Assembly (NCBI GenBank): GCA_051453625.1 | Contig: JBOZIK010000001.1 | Span: 69,588,330-69,652,329, forward strand | Direction: 5' to 3' | Source: Welwitschia mirabilis | Taxonomy: Eukaryota > Gnetophyta > Gnetopsida > Welwitschiales | Length of the DNA stretch: 64,000 nucleotides | Shown: positions 45,400-56,404 of the stretch, piece by piece | How positions within the stretch are numbered: the stretch's first letter is position 1 | How the letters are laid out: each line of letters begins with the position of its first letter | Notes under the pieces: generated by a model | Seen by the model: the letters and a program-made list of their open reading frames with translations, nothing else | What the model was told of the DNA's origin: nothing | Database searches by the model: none | Position numbers and translations under genes: made by a program

Positions 45400-45720
45400 C
45401 TATATTAATAAAATCTAATTGGACATTTGATGTTAAGCTTATGTGTGCTTTAACTTTGTCATGGGTAGAATTCTTTGTCAGAATGAGAATGATTTTAAAC
45501 TTATATCTTTTCATAGAAAATCTTTGTCTAGAGCTCAAATGAACTATACCACTATAGAAAAAGAAATGATAGCCATTATATTTTACCTTGATTCTCTTAG
45601 ACATTATCTTTTAGACTTTTACATGAATGTTTACACCACTATGCTACCATTTGTTACTTTATGACCAAGAAAGATTCTAGTGCTTGTTTGATTAGATGGA
45701 TTATTCTTATGTAAGAGTTT
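45400..45720 (+). pseudogene. E2 RNase H (decayed)
   Basis: 'TFDVKLMCAL' near 45425-45450 is the MCDASD start with Asp lost. After a frame change the open stretch 45443-45664 gives 'KLISFHRKSLSRAQMNYTTI' and 'SLRHYLLDFYMNVYTT', then 'YFMTKKDSSACLIRWIILM'-type coding to ~45715. Confidence 0.8.
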
Positions 45721-45949
45721 AATTTAACCATCATTAATAAAGTAGAAAAGCATAATTCTATTACTAATCATTTATCTCGATTCCCTTCTCCTCTAGATGA
45801 TACTATCAATAATTATTTCTTTCTTGATGAGTAGATTTTCATTGTCTCTTCTTTTATTCCTCCTCCATGATATTCTAACATTATAAACTATCTTGTAATC
45901 ATGAAACTACTAACATTGAACTTATAATCAATGTAAATTTTTTCTCCAT

Positions 45950-47100
45950 AAGATAGGTGACTATGAGTGGATCAAGCCACATTTATACTGTAGGTATGAA
46001 GATCAAATCATGAGAAAATGTATGCCTAACTTGTCATGATGGTGTTTATGAGGGATATTTTAGTGGACATAAAATTGCAATAAAAATCCTTTATTCTATT
46101 TTTTACTAGCTTTCTCTTCTTCATGATTTATTTGATTTTGTTAGAAGGTGTGATCCTTATTAGTGCTACGATAGTCTTGTTCATTCATAGAAAATGTTCC
46201 TTAGACCTATTCTTGAGTGTAAGCCTTTTAATTGTTAGGGTATTAATTTTATAAGTCCTATTCATCCACATTATTTTAATAAAAAATGCATTTTAATGGC
46301 TATATATTATGTGACTAAATGGATTGAAACCATACCTACTTCTTTAAATGATGTCTGAACTGTTTGTCATTTTCTTAGAAATTATATCTTTTAGAGATTT
46401 GATTTTCCTTGAGTTATCATTAGTGATTAGGGTACTCATTTCATTAATGTACTTTTTAATAAACTTATTATATCCATTGGTATAGAACATAAAGTAGTTT
46501 GTACTTATCAATATCAGACAAATGAATAGGCTAAGCATGCTAACAGAGAAATAAAAAAATGCTTTAATAACTTGTCTTTGTTAATAAAAAAATCTTGGGC
46601 TTTTAACCTTAATGATGTACTTTGAACTTACTATACTACTTGGCATACGTCTCTTGATTTTTCACCTTATGAACTTGTATATGATAAAATTTATGTCTTA
46701 CTAGTCGATGTATGTCACATTTCTTATTATGCATTTCATCAACTTAATCTTGTAAATTTTGATGAAAATCTTAAGTATAGATTAGTCTAGTTAGATCATC
46801 TTGATGAAAAAAGAACTAGTACCATACATCGTTAATTAATCCATAAAGCCCAAGCAAAGTTTAAATAGTATAAAAAGATTTTTCATAAAAATTTTGAACA
46901 CAATCAAATTATCTTGTAATATAACACTAGTGTTTATGTTTTGAATAATAAGTTAACCTCTAAATGGTTAAGTCCTTATTTTGTAAAGAAAGTTCATCTT
47001 AATGGCTCAGTTAAAATTTTAGATTCAAAAACTATAGAGATTCATAAGGCTAATGGATAATGGTTGAAATTATATGAGGGATCTTTAGATACAATCGTGA
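45950..47100 (+). pseudogene. E2 integrase (decayed)
   Basis: 'CHDGVYEGYFSGHKIAIKIL' (46036-46093) is the zinc-finger region, 'LRRCDPY*CYDSLVHS' (46137-46187) the CC part, 'GINFISPIHPHYF' (46230-46275) has Asn for the first catalytic Asp, 'CILMAIYYVTKWIETIPTSL' (46288-46345), 'VIISD*GTHFINVLFNKLI' (46417-46470) keeps the second Asp, 'AKHANREIKKCFNNL' (46530-46575) keeps the Glu, then 'SPYELVYDKIYVLLVDVCH' and the C-terminal domain to ~47100. Confidence 0.85.
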
Positions 47101-47480
47101 ACATAGTAGAAGCACTTTCTTTGGAGGTTTTCCTCAGTGAGGAGAACTTCCTTCCTCTTATTATTTAAGTTCTTTCTTAGGCTATCCTTTTGGTTAAATA
47201 TTATAATATTACCTGATCATCTTTTAAGCTTCACTTATGTATTACTTTATGAGGTTTTATAATTAGTTTTATACTTGAGCATTTATAAGTAATAAGATTG
47301 GATTCACTTAATCTTAAGACATTCCCATGTCTGTGGACTTCCTTTAAAGGAAGACAACTTGGTTTCTTGTGTTTTTTCAATGGTCTTAAAGTCTTGGGTT
47401 GTTTAGGAATGTTCTTTTCTATTATTTATCTCACTTATTTACCTTTATCTTTTTTTTAAGTGTATGATCGGATGGAAATT

Positions 47481-47513
47481 TAGAGAGAGAGAGAGGAGAG
47501 GGGGGAGGGGAGA
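47481..47513 (+). promoter_or_regulatory. Internal polypurine tract candidate
   Basis: A 33-base run of A and G only ('agagagagagagaggagagg' then 'ggggaggggaga'), about 3.2 kb upstream of the LTR-adjacent tract. The upstream copy has only a degenerate purine run at 34567-34587. It could be a second plus-strand primer, or simple-sequence expansion in one copy. Confidence 0.45.
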
Positions 47514-48518
47514 TAATAGCCATGAGTTATTGTATTATGTGCTTTAAAGAAAAATAAATATTTACCATGATGTTTTATTACACTAGGGTAAATATTTCCA
47601 AAAGGAATCTTTGGCAGTGTTGATAGATATAGGAACTTCACTGGGGATTAGTTGATTATGCTTCATGGGTCCTTACTCCTTTAACATTGGTTGTACTCCT
47701 CTCATCATAGAAAAATAAATAAAACTTTAAGATTAGGGATCAATTATGTTACTGGTATTATTGGAGGAATTGGTTGTTTCTTAGACTCTTAGTATTCCCA
47801 ACTGATCATTTTACTTTTGAAGATTTGAGTGAGTTTATGGGGTGAGAGCAAGTGAGTTCATTTTTAAGTAACATTTGGCTTTGACATTCATTATTCTATA
47901 CACTTAAATCTTTAACTATCATCATAACCATTCCCTTTTTTAATGAACTTTGTAAAGTTAATAAATTTTTTCATGCATATTTACTTAGGTGATGTTATGA
48001 TGTTTTTCTTAGGAGTTTGCTAGGTTAGTACTTAGGATAGGTAAACAATTTACTCTTTGTTTCTTGTGTTCATTTTCACTCTGTTTTTTTTTTTAGTCTT
48101 TGAGTTTAAGGTTTAAAAGTCATTTTCGCAATTTCTTATTCCTTTATAGGGCCTTAATCATTTAGTAGTTTTCTTTCTATTCAATCATGATAAAATGTTG
48201 TTTTAAAAATGCATTTACAAAAATTTTAAAAGAACATCTTTTCTTTTTTGAGTCTTTATGAGTTTTGAGTTCTAAGTATACCATGCTTTCATGTTTTATT
48301 TAGGCACATTCATATAGTTTTTATTATAGGATTTAACCTAGATATTCTATTTTATTTAGCCAAAGTTTTTTCTTTTGTGTGTATTTTTCTTTTTTTTCTT
48401 TAGTTTTCATTGTTTTTCTTAGTTTTCTATTTGAATGTTTTATCTTTTTATCTTTTTTTTTAGAACTGTTACTTAAACAATTATGTCTAACATTTTTATT
48501 TCTGAAAATATTTTTGAT

Positions 48519-48697
48519 GCCTCATCATCTACCAGGTCATCTAGATAACATAAGATAGATGACGATCTATTTTTTGCTAAGAGCCATCCTAAGGCTATCA
48601 TTCAAATAACACAGGATGAATGATAGTCTTTTTTTCTGAGAGTCGTCCTAGGGCTATTCTCTGGATAATGCAACTAAACAATAGTGAGATAAAATCC
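48519..48697 (+). repeat. 59-62-bp tandem repeat, three units
   Basis: Units start at 48519, 48581 and 48640, homologous one-to-one with 35619-35795 (e.g. 'gagccatcctaaggctatca' against 'gagtcatcctagggctgtca'). Cores are more decayed than in the upstream copy. Confidence 0.8.
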
Positions 48698-48763
48698 ACT
48701 CTAAACTCTTTTTTCTTATGTTCACTTATTTTTTGATTTTTTCGTCTATTTTTCTAAGAGATA

Positions 48764-50610
48764 ATGATCTCTCTAGCTAGCACCAGCATCTTAGGACTTG
48801 TCCCACTCAATTTCATTACCAAATTTATGAGATTTCATCAAATTTGCTAAAATGAGGTATTTTTCTCTCTTCTCCTATTTTTCATTTTTTCCCTTTTTTC
48901 CCTCAGCCTTTTGACATGCAATTTTCACATATATCATTTATTTTTTTGCGCTCTTCATTTTGGAACTTACAAATATGAATTTTACCACATATTTTTAGAG
49001 TTATTATTATTTTTTCATATTACAAGGTATTTTTAAGTTTTTACAATTTGCACTCATTTTCTCGCAAACCATATATCAAATCATAGAGGTTCTTTAAGCA
49101 AAATTGATCAGTTCAATGTGTTCTGACTTTGCTAGATTAGACTTTTCATTTGAGCACTTCAAATGTTTCACTTCATGTGGGGCCCACTAAACATATATTT
49201 TTCATGCTTTTCCCATTTCTCTCCATTTTTCTGTTACATTTATGTAATTTGGAATTCATTGCATCTTTTAGAAGGGGAAAAACATATTTTTAATATTTTT
49301 TTCTAGTTTTTTCATTGATTTTAGGGGTCATTATTAAGCACCCATATGATGTTTTAATTTATCTATTTATTTTCCCATGATAATTTTGTATTTTGATTGG
49401 GTAGGTCATGTACATGTAGATCTAGATAGGCTGAGGATACAGCTAAGCTTGTAGAGTAAGAGACAAGCCCTTTTGTCAAGCTTGAGATAGATCATGTAAA
49501 GCTCGCGTATCTATCACCTCGACATAGACGATCCTTGAGTACTTAGACAATCAATATTCATGTTAAGAGATATCTTAGAGACTTCACGTGTCATATAGAG
49601 CTAGAGGTAAACTAGAGACTAATAAATTTATGAATCAGATGAATTATAGATGTGCATGATTCATATTATGCATAACATATGAGAGAGTTTTATGATACCA
49701 TGCATATAGAGAGACGACCTAACACTCATGATCAGCTTCAAGATATGATTATTGCCTTCATATGAGATCATGAAATAGTTGTTCTCTCATCCCACATTAC
49801 AGTTATTATATATCTTATAGGGCTTAGGAGTATGCATATCCATTCGGCTAGTGGGATAGAGAAGCATCAAGCCTATGGTGTCATATTAGACATATCAGCT
49901 AATTTGACCACAGATCGACAAGGGATAAATGTTACCCAGTTGATTCCCACCTCCAAATTTTTACATAGTGGACTAATTTATAATATTATTTCATCATCCC
50001 ATGACAGTTATGCTATGATGGTATATTTATAAATTATAGTAGCTTTTTATCAGGGGGAGCAGATGGACTTACCCACTTTCATCTAATGAAGACTCATGTT
50101 TATTGAGGTATGACATTTATAGACATTTAATTATCCATGTCTTCTCTCAGCTCTTTTTAAATGATTTAGGATACTAGAGCTTATAAGTAAGGAATATGTC
50201 TCACATATTCAGACTTCTGCTTGATATTTATAGGACATGGGTATACATATACCAAGAGAGCTAGAAGGGCCGCAGGTAAAGAGACCTGTTGTTAGAGATT
50301 TTCTAAAGAATATTTAGGCTCCTGTGGCTGAGATCATCAAGAAAATTAGAGGTTTTATTGATATTAGTATTTAGGCATTTGATCAGAGGATTCAAACCTT
50401 TAAGAAGGTAATTAAGCAACAAATACTATCTATCAAGAGGAGAGTATAGCACAGAGAGGATCAAATGGTAGACATGTGTCAGTTCATTATCTCTATTTAG
50501 TAAAGTGTGATTGTAGATATTCTAAAGTCAATTCATGTTTAGGGCAATGAGATAGTTAGATCCATTATTACATCTCTAGATATCCATCTTTTCATGAATC
50601 CTCAGCATCT
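48764..50610 (+). pseudogene. Athila-like post-integrase ORF (env position), E2, with putative intron
   Basis: ATG at 48764: 'ISLASTSILGLVPLNF', then a ~30-base insertion relative to the upstream copy and AATGAG|GTATTT at 48850-48861. Exon 2 (from 49405): 'EIDHVKLAYLSPRHRRSLST' near 49486-49545, 'VKRYLRDFTCHIELE' near 49560-49605, then the open stretch 49832-50032 ('MHIHSASGIEKHQAYGVIL', 'NLTTDRQGINVTQLIPTS'). The 3' part (50380-50560) is charged and helix-prone. Function unknown; see the upstream copy for family resemblance. Confidence 0.6.
48856..49404 (+). other. Putative intron in the post-integrase ORF, E2
   Basis: GTATTT...TTGATTGGGTAG, 549 bp, T-rich. Phase matches the upstream copy: two bases (AG) before and one base (G) after complete an Arg codon. 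In this copy a stop just before the donor comes from the local 30-base insertion. Confidence 0.45.
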
Positions 50611-50618
50611 ATCTTCGT

Positions 50619-50682
50619 GGGGGGGGGGGGGGGGGGGGGGGGGGGGGGNNNNNNNNNNNNNNNNNNNNNNNNNNNNNNNNNN
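50619..50682. other. Poly-G run (30 nt) followed by a gap of 34 N
   Basis: Thirty consecutive G at 50619-50648 run straight into N. The homologous position in the other copy (37690-37740) has no G run. This looks like a sequencing or gap-filling artefact, although it lies just before the true polypurine tract. Confidence 0.85.
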
Positions 50683-50689
50683 AGGGAAG
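50683..50689 (+). promoter_or_regulatory. E2 polypurine tract (partial, 5' side in gap)
   Basis: 'agggaag' directly before the LTR TG at 50690; matches the tracts at 10554 and 62696 (inverted). Confidence 0.6.
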
Positions 50690-51860
50690 TGATTTTGTAC
50701 TATATTTTATATCTTCCCTTCTATACCTTTTTGTATTAAAAACTCTCTTCTGATATTATATAGACATATCATTTTTTCAGCATGGTGTGCTTATTTCTTT
50801 CTGATTATTATATTTTAGTTTTTTATGATAAGGATTTAATTGTACTTGGATAATTATTTCATACTTGACTATTTATTTCAGTGAGGGACTGTCTATTATG
50901 TTTAATTGATTATTTGTAAAAATGAAATTTTATCATAGATTCTAGTTTTTAAAACTTTTTTTTGAGCCTGTTATCCCCTCCATTATCTAGATGATGACTT
51001 AGATAACTAAATATGAGTGCTTTGTTTAAGTTTTCTAATAAAAATTTAATTTTCTATCTCTAAAGTATTTTGCAAAACTTTTTGAGATAATGCATTTAGG
51101 TATTATAGTGGTATTATTATCTGATAAATTAGCTGGCAAATATGGTTTACTACCTAGTTTATCAAGGACTGATAAGACTAAGTGGAGGGGTATGATTTAC
51201 TACTAATTTACATATATTTAATATAATATTCTAAGTTTTTTTTAAGTAAAAAAACACGTAAATGCTTGGTTTCTATGATAATGGAAAGATAGGATAAGAA
51301 GGATGAAAATATTCGATCTCCATGATAATTTACAAGTATTCTGAACAAATATGAATACTTTGTATTTCAGATGATAACTTCCTACAAACATCAAGGCTAA
51401 TGCAATTACTAAAGAATTATTAAAGGCATTGTCCACATTATCATCTAGATGATAGTATGGATAACCATGCTAAGTGGATGTTGACTAAGGTCTAACTAGA
51501 TACTGATGTGGATTAATTATGAGGTGGCATCATCTCCTCTATCATCCAGATGACCAGACAAGTATAACTATTGTAATATCTATACTAAACATTCACCAAA
51601 CTTTTACTACTTGTATTTCCATTTCCTCTCTATGTGGTTATTATGATTTACTCACACCTTTCTGTATATGTTGTTTTATGTTTTTAGTCAATAAATAGAG
51701 ATCTTTCCTCAACTCCTAGTTGTCTTTATTTGCATCCAAATTCTTATGATAGGAGAGTGACGGACCAGAAATCTATCTTATACTTTCAGAGAGATGTTTC
51801 CTTAGTGTTGAGAAATGTTTCCTCTATTAAGATGAGGCTACTTTGTAACATCATTAGTAT
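50690..51860 (+). repeat. Athila-like 3' LTR of E2 (3' end lost)
   Basis: Starts TGATTTTGTACTATATTTTAT and is collinear with 37753-38930: paired palindromic motifs at 50970-51005 and 51430-51560 ('catcatctcctctatcatcc' near 51530), 'tttcagagagatgtttcctt' (51785), 'ctattaagatgaggctactt' (51833). It breaks near 51860, losing ~400 bp of its 3' end. The minus ORF 51242-51436 is chance. Confidence 0.85.
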
Positions 51861-51896
51861 TACACAAGAAGAATAAATGAATCATAAAAGTATTAT

Positions 51897-52030
51897 TGCA
51901 GTGCATATTTATGCAACGTTTATGTCCTAAGTAAAATCTTGATAATTACAAATAATAATGCATAACACAGTAATATAAATGGGAGTTAATCCAAATGTCA
52001 TAATCCATCAAAGGCCAAAGTATTCAAGAA
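51897..52030 (-). repeat. Inverted Athila-like LTR terminal fragment
   Basis: 'tgcagtgcatatttatgcaac' (51897) and 'aatgtcataatccatcaaaggccaaagta' (51985) match 61116-61245, the PBS-proximal end of an LTR in minus orientation. It lies head-to-head with the preceding plus-strand LTR. Confidence 0.8.
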
Positions 52031-53879
52031 AGTGTATTAATTTTTCATCTCTTATCTATCTTCTAAAATTTGCTCCATCATGATGATATCAAATTTAATT
52101 TCATATTACCAATTAACACTCATTAAGAATAATTTCATATCCTTCATATTTTTTAATTAATTTCAAAATGGTTTTATCCTAGTTTCACTAAAAAATTATA
52201 ATTTTGATAACTATGTTAAAATAACCTAACATTTAAAATAAGAATTAATATAAAAATAATAATATCTTATTGAGATAACTAATTTTATGGAACTATCTCT
52301 ACCACTTACCTTTTATGAATTATGTTTAGATGGTTCCTCTTCTTTCATATGTAGTTACTTCATTTTCTTTTAGTTCTTCATCATATAGAATGTTTAAGAA
52401 TTTCATGTACTTGTAATTCATGGATGATCAATTGTATTTCAACTAATGGAGAGGTATTCAAACACCTATAAACTTATACTCCAAGAGAGAAAAATATGTT
52501 TAATCAAATTGATCATTTTATATGCTTATCTCTTCATCCATTTTATTATGATGCTATAAAGTATTAATGCCTTGATGTACAGATAAGTTGTTTTTTATGA
52601 AAGAAAATAAAAAGAAGAAAAAGATATTTAAAATATGTTAAAATTATAAATATATAATAAGAAAGCACTTTTGATGATTATGCTTAATCTAGCTCGAGGA
52701 TTACCACAGTAGTGGTAAAGTTGTCTAATGGCTTATGTCTTATCTAATGGATCCTATAACTTGTAATAAAAGCAAGATTAGTGGTTCTAAAAGGAGTGGT
52801 TTTGGAAGGAGCACTTTATAATGGAAGGAATCTGAGGTAGAAGGAGGTATACCTTAAAGTGTACTATGATTATTACAATGCCTATGGTATTGTTATTTTG
52901 TAGTTATATTTCTCTATTGATGATTGGTAAGCATGACTATGATAAGCTAGTTTCAATTAGCATGTCATGATTTCATGTTATTCAAAAAGAGCTATGATGT
53001 TTTACTAATTTTAACTTATGTAGCATATTTGAAAATGAGACCATCTTTGGTAAGTAATCAACTTCAAGTAGGATACATTTTATTGAAAAGTTTTAATTTT
53101 TACTCCTTAAGTCAGAAAATTTTAAAGTTATTTATATATCTTTTTATATTACTTAAGAGGTCTATAACATTATGAGAACTTGCATAAAATCACCTTTACC
53201 TCATTGTATCTTCATTGAATTCTTTATCTTACTCCTAAGCCTTTTTATCTAATTATCCTTTTTAATTTTCATCCTATTTCTTACATCTAGTAGGAAACTA
53301 TCTTTTCATGCAGACATTCTCTAAATTTGGGATGAGTTTATTTTCCTTTAAGGATAAAATCCTTAAGGATTAGAGTCATTTATGAATTAATTTTTGGAAA
53401 ATTTATGCTTTTACAAATAATAAAAAAAATATTTTTTCCTAAATTCAATGAATATTCAAATGTCTTATAAGATGGACTTAATGCTATGTGATATTATTTT
53501 CATCTCTTTATCTATTTAGATCATCTATATTACTATTTTCTTACTTGCACCTAAATTATAAGATGGAATATTTTCATCTCTTTATCTATTTAGATCATCT
53601 ATATTACTATTTTCTTACTTGCACCTAAAGGAACTCAAATGTGCATTATTAACTGTATTTTAACATTCAAGTAAATATAACATCCTTAGGCTCACCATAT
53701 TTTATTTTCTTTAAAATAGTATGTTAAATCATTACTCTATACTATCATTCTCTTATCTATTAGATCCTAATCTGATTTAAATAATGCCTTCATATCCAAC
53801 TTTTTTGCAAATCATAAGATTAATGCCTTATGAAGAGAGATAATCAACTATTAGTAGAAGGACCATAATACCTTTTTCA
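52031..53879 (+). other. Mostly unassigned stretch, probably E5 leader and gag N-terminus in its right part
   Basis: No convincing domain. 53300-53879 may be the decayed N-terminal Gag of E5, because a recognisable gag core follows in plus. A perfect 59-bp tandem duplication lies within (53465-53629). The ORF 52975-53175 has no recognisable content. Confidence 0.35.
53465..53629. repeat. Tandem duplication with 59 identical bases
   Basis: 'ttttcatctctttatctatt' through 'cttacttgcacctaaa' occurs at 53497-53555 and 53571-53629 without mismatch. Both units are preceded by 'ttataagatgga' (53465 and 53556), with a short deletion in the second. Perfect identity implies a very recent event. Confidence 0.95.
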
Positions 53880-54310
53880 AGGCCTTAGAAATATTTAACA
53901 AATTATGATAAAAATTCCCACAACATGAATTTAAGCCAAGGAAGAAAATTAGTTGCTTTTACAATGGGTTATCCACTAATAATAGGTAATTAGTTGAGAT
54001 GATAAGTAGGAGTAATTTTCTTAGCATGTCATTAGATAAAGTTTAAGACTACCTTAAAACTATAATTAAGAGTTTTAAAATTTGGAAGAAGTCTAGTAAA
54101 CCACTTAGATTTCATCACCGTATTAAGTCTACTAGTGTATTCAAAGTACCTAAAAATTTTAAAGTCAATAATAGAGTAAACAAATTTATGAGAAGTGTAG
54201 AATTATTATTCATCTAAGATTTACCCTTGTCTCCCATACTTAAATGTCTAATTTGCTACATAGACACTTATGAAATAGTCAAGTACCCATCTATTCACTT
54301 ATTTTAGTGC
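53880..54310 (+). pseudogene. E5 gypsy gag with zinc-knuckle remnant
   Basis: 'KFPQHEFKPRKKISCFYNGL' (53913-53972) and 'LVEMISRSNFLSMSLDKV' (53990-54045) match Gag of a plant gypsy group with the wording F-Y-x-G-L ... x-V-E-x-M-x-x-x-x-F. The zinc knuckle near 54242-54295, 'CLICYIDTYEIVKYPSIH', keeps C-x2-C but has Tyr for His and for the last Cys. The wording differs from the E1-E3 Gags, so this is a different subfamily. Confidence 0.75.
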
Positions 54311-54332
54311 ACAATAAATTAGCAAGTTAATG

Positions 54333-54382
54333 CAATAGGTCACTAGTTGTAAAACTACAATAGGTCACTAGTTGTAAAACTA
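54333..54382. repeat. 25-bp perfect tandem duplication
   Basis: 'caataggtcactagttgtaa' plus 'aacta' occurs at 54333-54357 and 54358-54382 with no mismatch. It lies in the E5 gag-protease linker. Confidence 0.95.
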
Positions 54383-55239
54383 AAAGAATGATCCCTATTC
54401 TATTACCTATAACTCTAAGTGGAGGAATTACTCCAACTTTGATTAGAAATAAGATAATTAAAATAATCAACTAAGAAATTCATTTCCTTCATCATCCTTT
54501 CATCCCTTTCCACTAAATTATCAAAAACCATCTTCATTTATTTCTTTAAATGAATTAGTAAAATATTTCATGGAAATTCAAGCCTAACTCAATCATGATT
54601 ATGAAAAAATCCTAAAGCAACATCTCTTCTTATTAATAGACTACTCAAACTATTACTCAAGTTTCTTAATAACTTCAATAAATCCAAACTTAGTTCCTTA
54701 TATCCTAAACTAAAGAGAACTATAAAAAATCATCATGAGCTCATAGTTAAATCTAAAAGGAGTTAAGTTATAGAATAAGGATTGAGCTAGTTAGAAAAAA
54801 AAAACAAATCTATTCATCTATGAAGTAATACTTAAATAAATTGAGGCATAAATTTGAGTTAGTATAAAGAAAAAGAGAAAGAAAGATGTAAAGGATACAA
54901 AGATACTTACAAATTCTTATAAAGAACCTTTACTTTTTTTTCAAGATTTGAATAATGAAATAATAAAGAACTTAAAAAACCTGTTATTCATTTATAAAGA
55001 ACCTTCAGTATTTCCATAACTACTTAGGAAGAAAACCATAGAAAAGCAATAACTATAGATCTAAGAACTTTTTAAGGAAGTCAAAGTTAATATGACTCTT
55101 TTAAAAGTGATTAAAAAAGTATCTTCTTATGCAAAATTCCTTAAGGACATGTGCATAGTCAAGAGATGCATAGACATAAAAAGTAAAGCTTTTTTAGCCT
55201 AATAATTTATCATGATCATTTAAAATAAATTTTTATGTA
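54383..55239 (+). other. E5 gag-protease linker
   Basis: Asn/Lys/Gln-rich remnant with many stops, consistent with the low-complexity spacer between the zinc knuckle and protease. 'TPIKSY'-type peptides are not clear enough to call. Confidence 0.4.
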
Positions 55240-55640
55240 AGTATAAAGGTTCTAGTTGCTTGATGATAGTCATTATAGTTGAAGATAAAAACATTAAGAA
55301 AGCCTTATTAGACCTTGGAGAAATTGTAAATATTATATTCCATTATGTGTACAAGAAACATGGCTTAAATGATCTTAAGAAACTAAAATCTAATTGTAAT
55401 TATTGATAACTCTATAAAATCACTATTAGAAATAGTTAGAGATATGATAGTTCAAGTAGATAACTTCTATTTCTTTGTAGACTTTATTATTTTACAAATA
55501 AAATTGATGAAATACAATTTGGTGATAATCATTTTAGGAAGACATTTTCTCACAGTATCTAATGCTATTATTAATTGTATGAATGATTAAATGAAAATGT
55601 CATTTAATAAATTAGTATAAACTTGAATATTTTCAACACA
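55240..55640 (+). pseudogene. E5 aspartic protease (decayed)
   Basis: 'KNIKKALLDLGEIVNIIF' near 55284-55340 carries the D-L-G active-site loop. 'VRDMIVQVDNFYFFVDFIIL' (55437-55497) and 'NLVIIILGRHFLTVSNAIIN' (55515-55577) are the C-terminal half, with the I-L-G-R-x-F-L motif intact. The Asp is present. Confidence 0.85.
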
Positions 55641-56392
55641 AAAAATTACAAGGTGACCCTAAAGAGGTTAACTTGGTTGATGAAATTTATAGCTCTGAAG
55701 GTTCTCTTCATGAGCTAAATGTTGTCTATCCTATGCCATTATTTGACTCTAGCCAAAATGATTCTAATTTTTCTTTTTGACATGGTTAAAACATAAAGTG
55801 TTTAAATTATTCCACAAAAGAATAAGTTTTTCTAAGGATGTTTTTCTCATAAAAATACCAACACATTATCACCTATTCAACTAAAACTTTAAGCCTTTTT
55901 GTACATCAAATCCATTTTTAAACCCTCTCATTAAGTCCATAAACCATCCATCCTAGTCATTCACTTATGAATTTTTAAGATTTATAGATCCAAATTAATA
56001 GCCTTTTAAAAAATTAATAATAATCAATCTCATTATCACTTAAGTAATGGTTACAATTAAGTATACTTATGAGTTTTTAAAGAAACTTTATTCTTATCTT
56101 ATATTCAATTATTATAATTAATTCTCTTAAGGTCTCTAATTTTGTTAAAAACATGGGTGAAAATGGTGGCATCTACCTTTGTGTTATGTTCCTTATGTGT
56201 AAAGCTTCTGATAGAGATAAGATTTTCTTGGTTAGGCAAATGGGTTAATGACTCTTTTAATGTGCATAAAAAATGAATATGAGAAAATTAAAAAAATGAA
56301 AATAATATATATTCATGAAATACACATCTCATTAATCATATAATTAGATTTAGTTAATTGTATCAAGACTATAGATACTCACTAGAAATGTA
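55641..56392 (+). other. E5 protease-RT linker; RT and integrase absent
   Basis: Decayed coding-like sequence after protease ('LHELNVVYPMPLFDS' near 55710-55755). No RT motif appears before the copia-type LTR at 56404 or after it, so pol downstream of protease is deleted. Confidence 0.45.
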
Positions 56393-56404
56393 GCTCTAAT
56401 ATCT
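56393..56404 (-). promoter_or_regulatory. Copia-type primer-binding-site remnant (minus)
   Basis: Plus 'gctctaatatct' compares with GCTCTGATACCA, the reverse complement of the initiator tRNA-Met PBS (three differences, two of them transitions). It abuts a repeat region with copia LTR character, in minus orientation. Confidence 0.5.

Larger units (their letters stand above)
47101..48763 (+). other. Post-integrase non-coding region, E2
   Basis: Collinear with 34171-35866. It holds a strong purine tract at 47481-47513 and the three-unit array at 48519-48697. The 'attaccactagggtaaatatttcc'-type block is near 47575. Confidence 0.6.
33831..51860 (+). mobile_element. Two Athila-like copies in tandem sharing a middle LTR (E2 array)
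   Basis: Order on plus: integrase tail, post-integrase region and ORF, LTR (37753-39339), PBS, gag, protease, RT, RNase H, integrase, post-integrase region and ORF, polypurine tract, LTR (50690-51860). The first unit (33831-37752) is collinear with 46740-50600 by eye. The middle LTR is the 3' LTR of the first unit and the 5' LTR of the second. Unequal recombination between two copies, with 5' truncation of the first, would give this. Confidence 0.85.
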
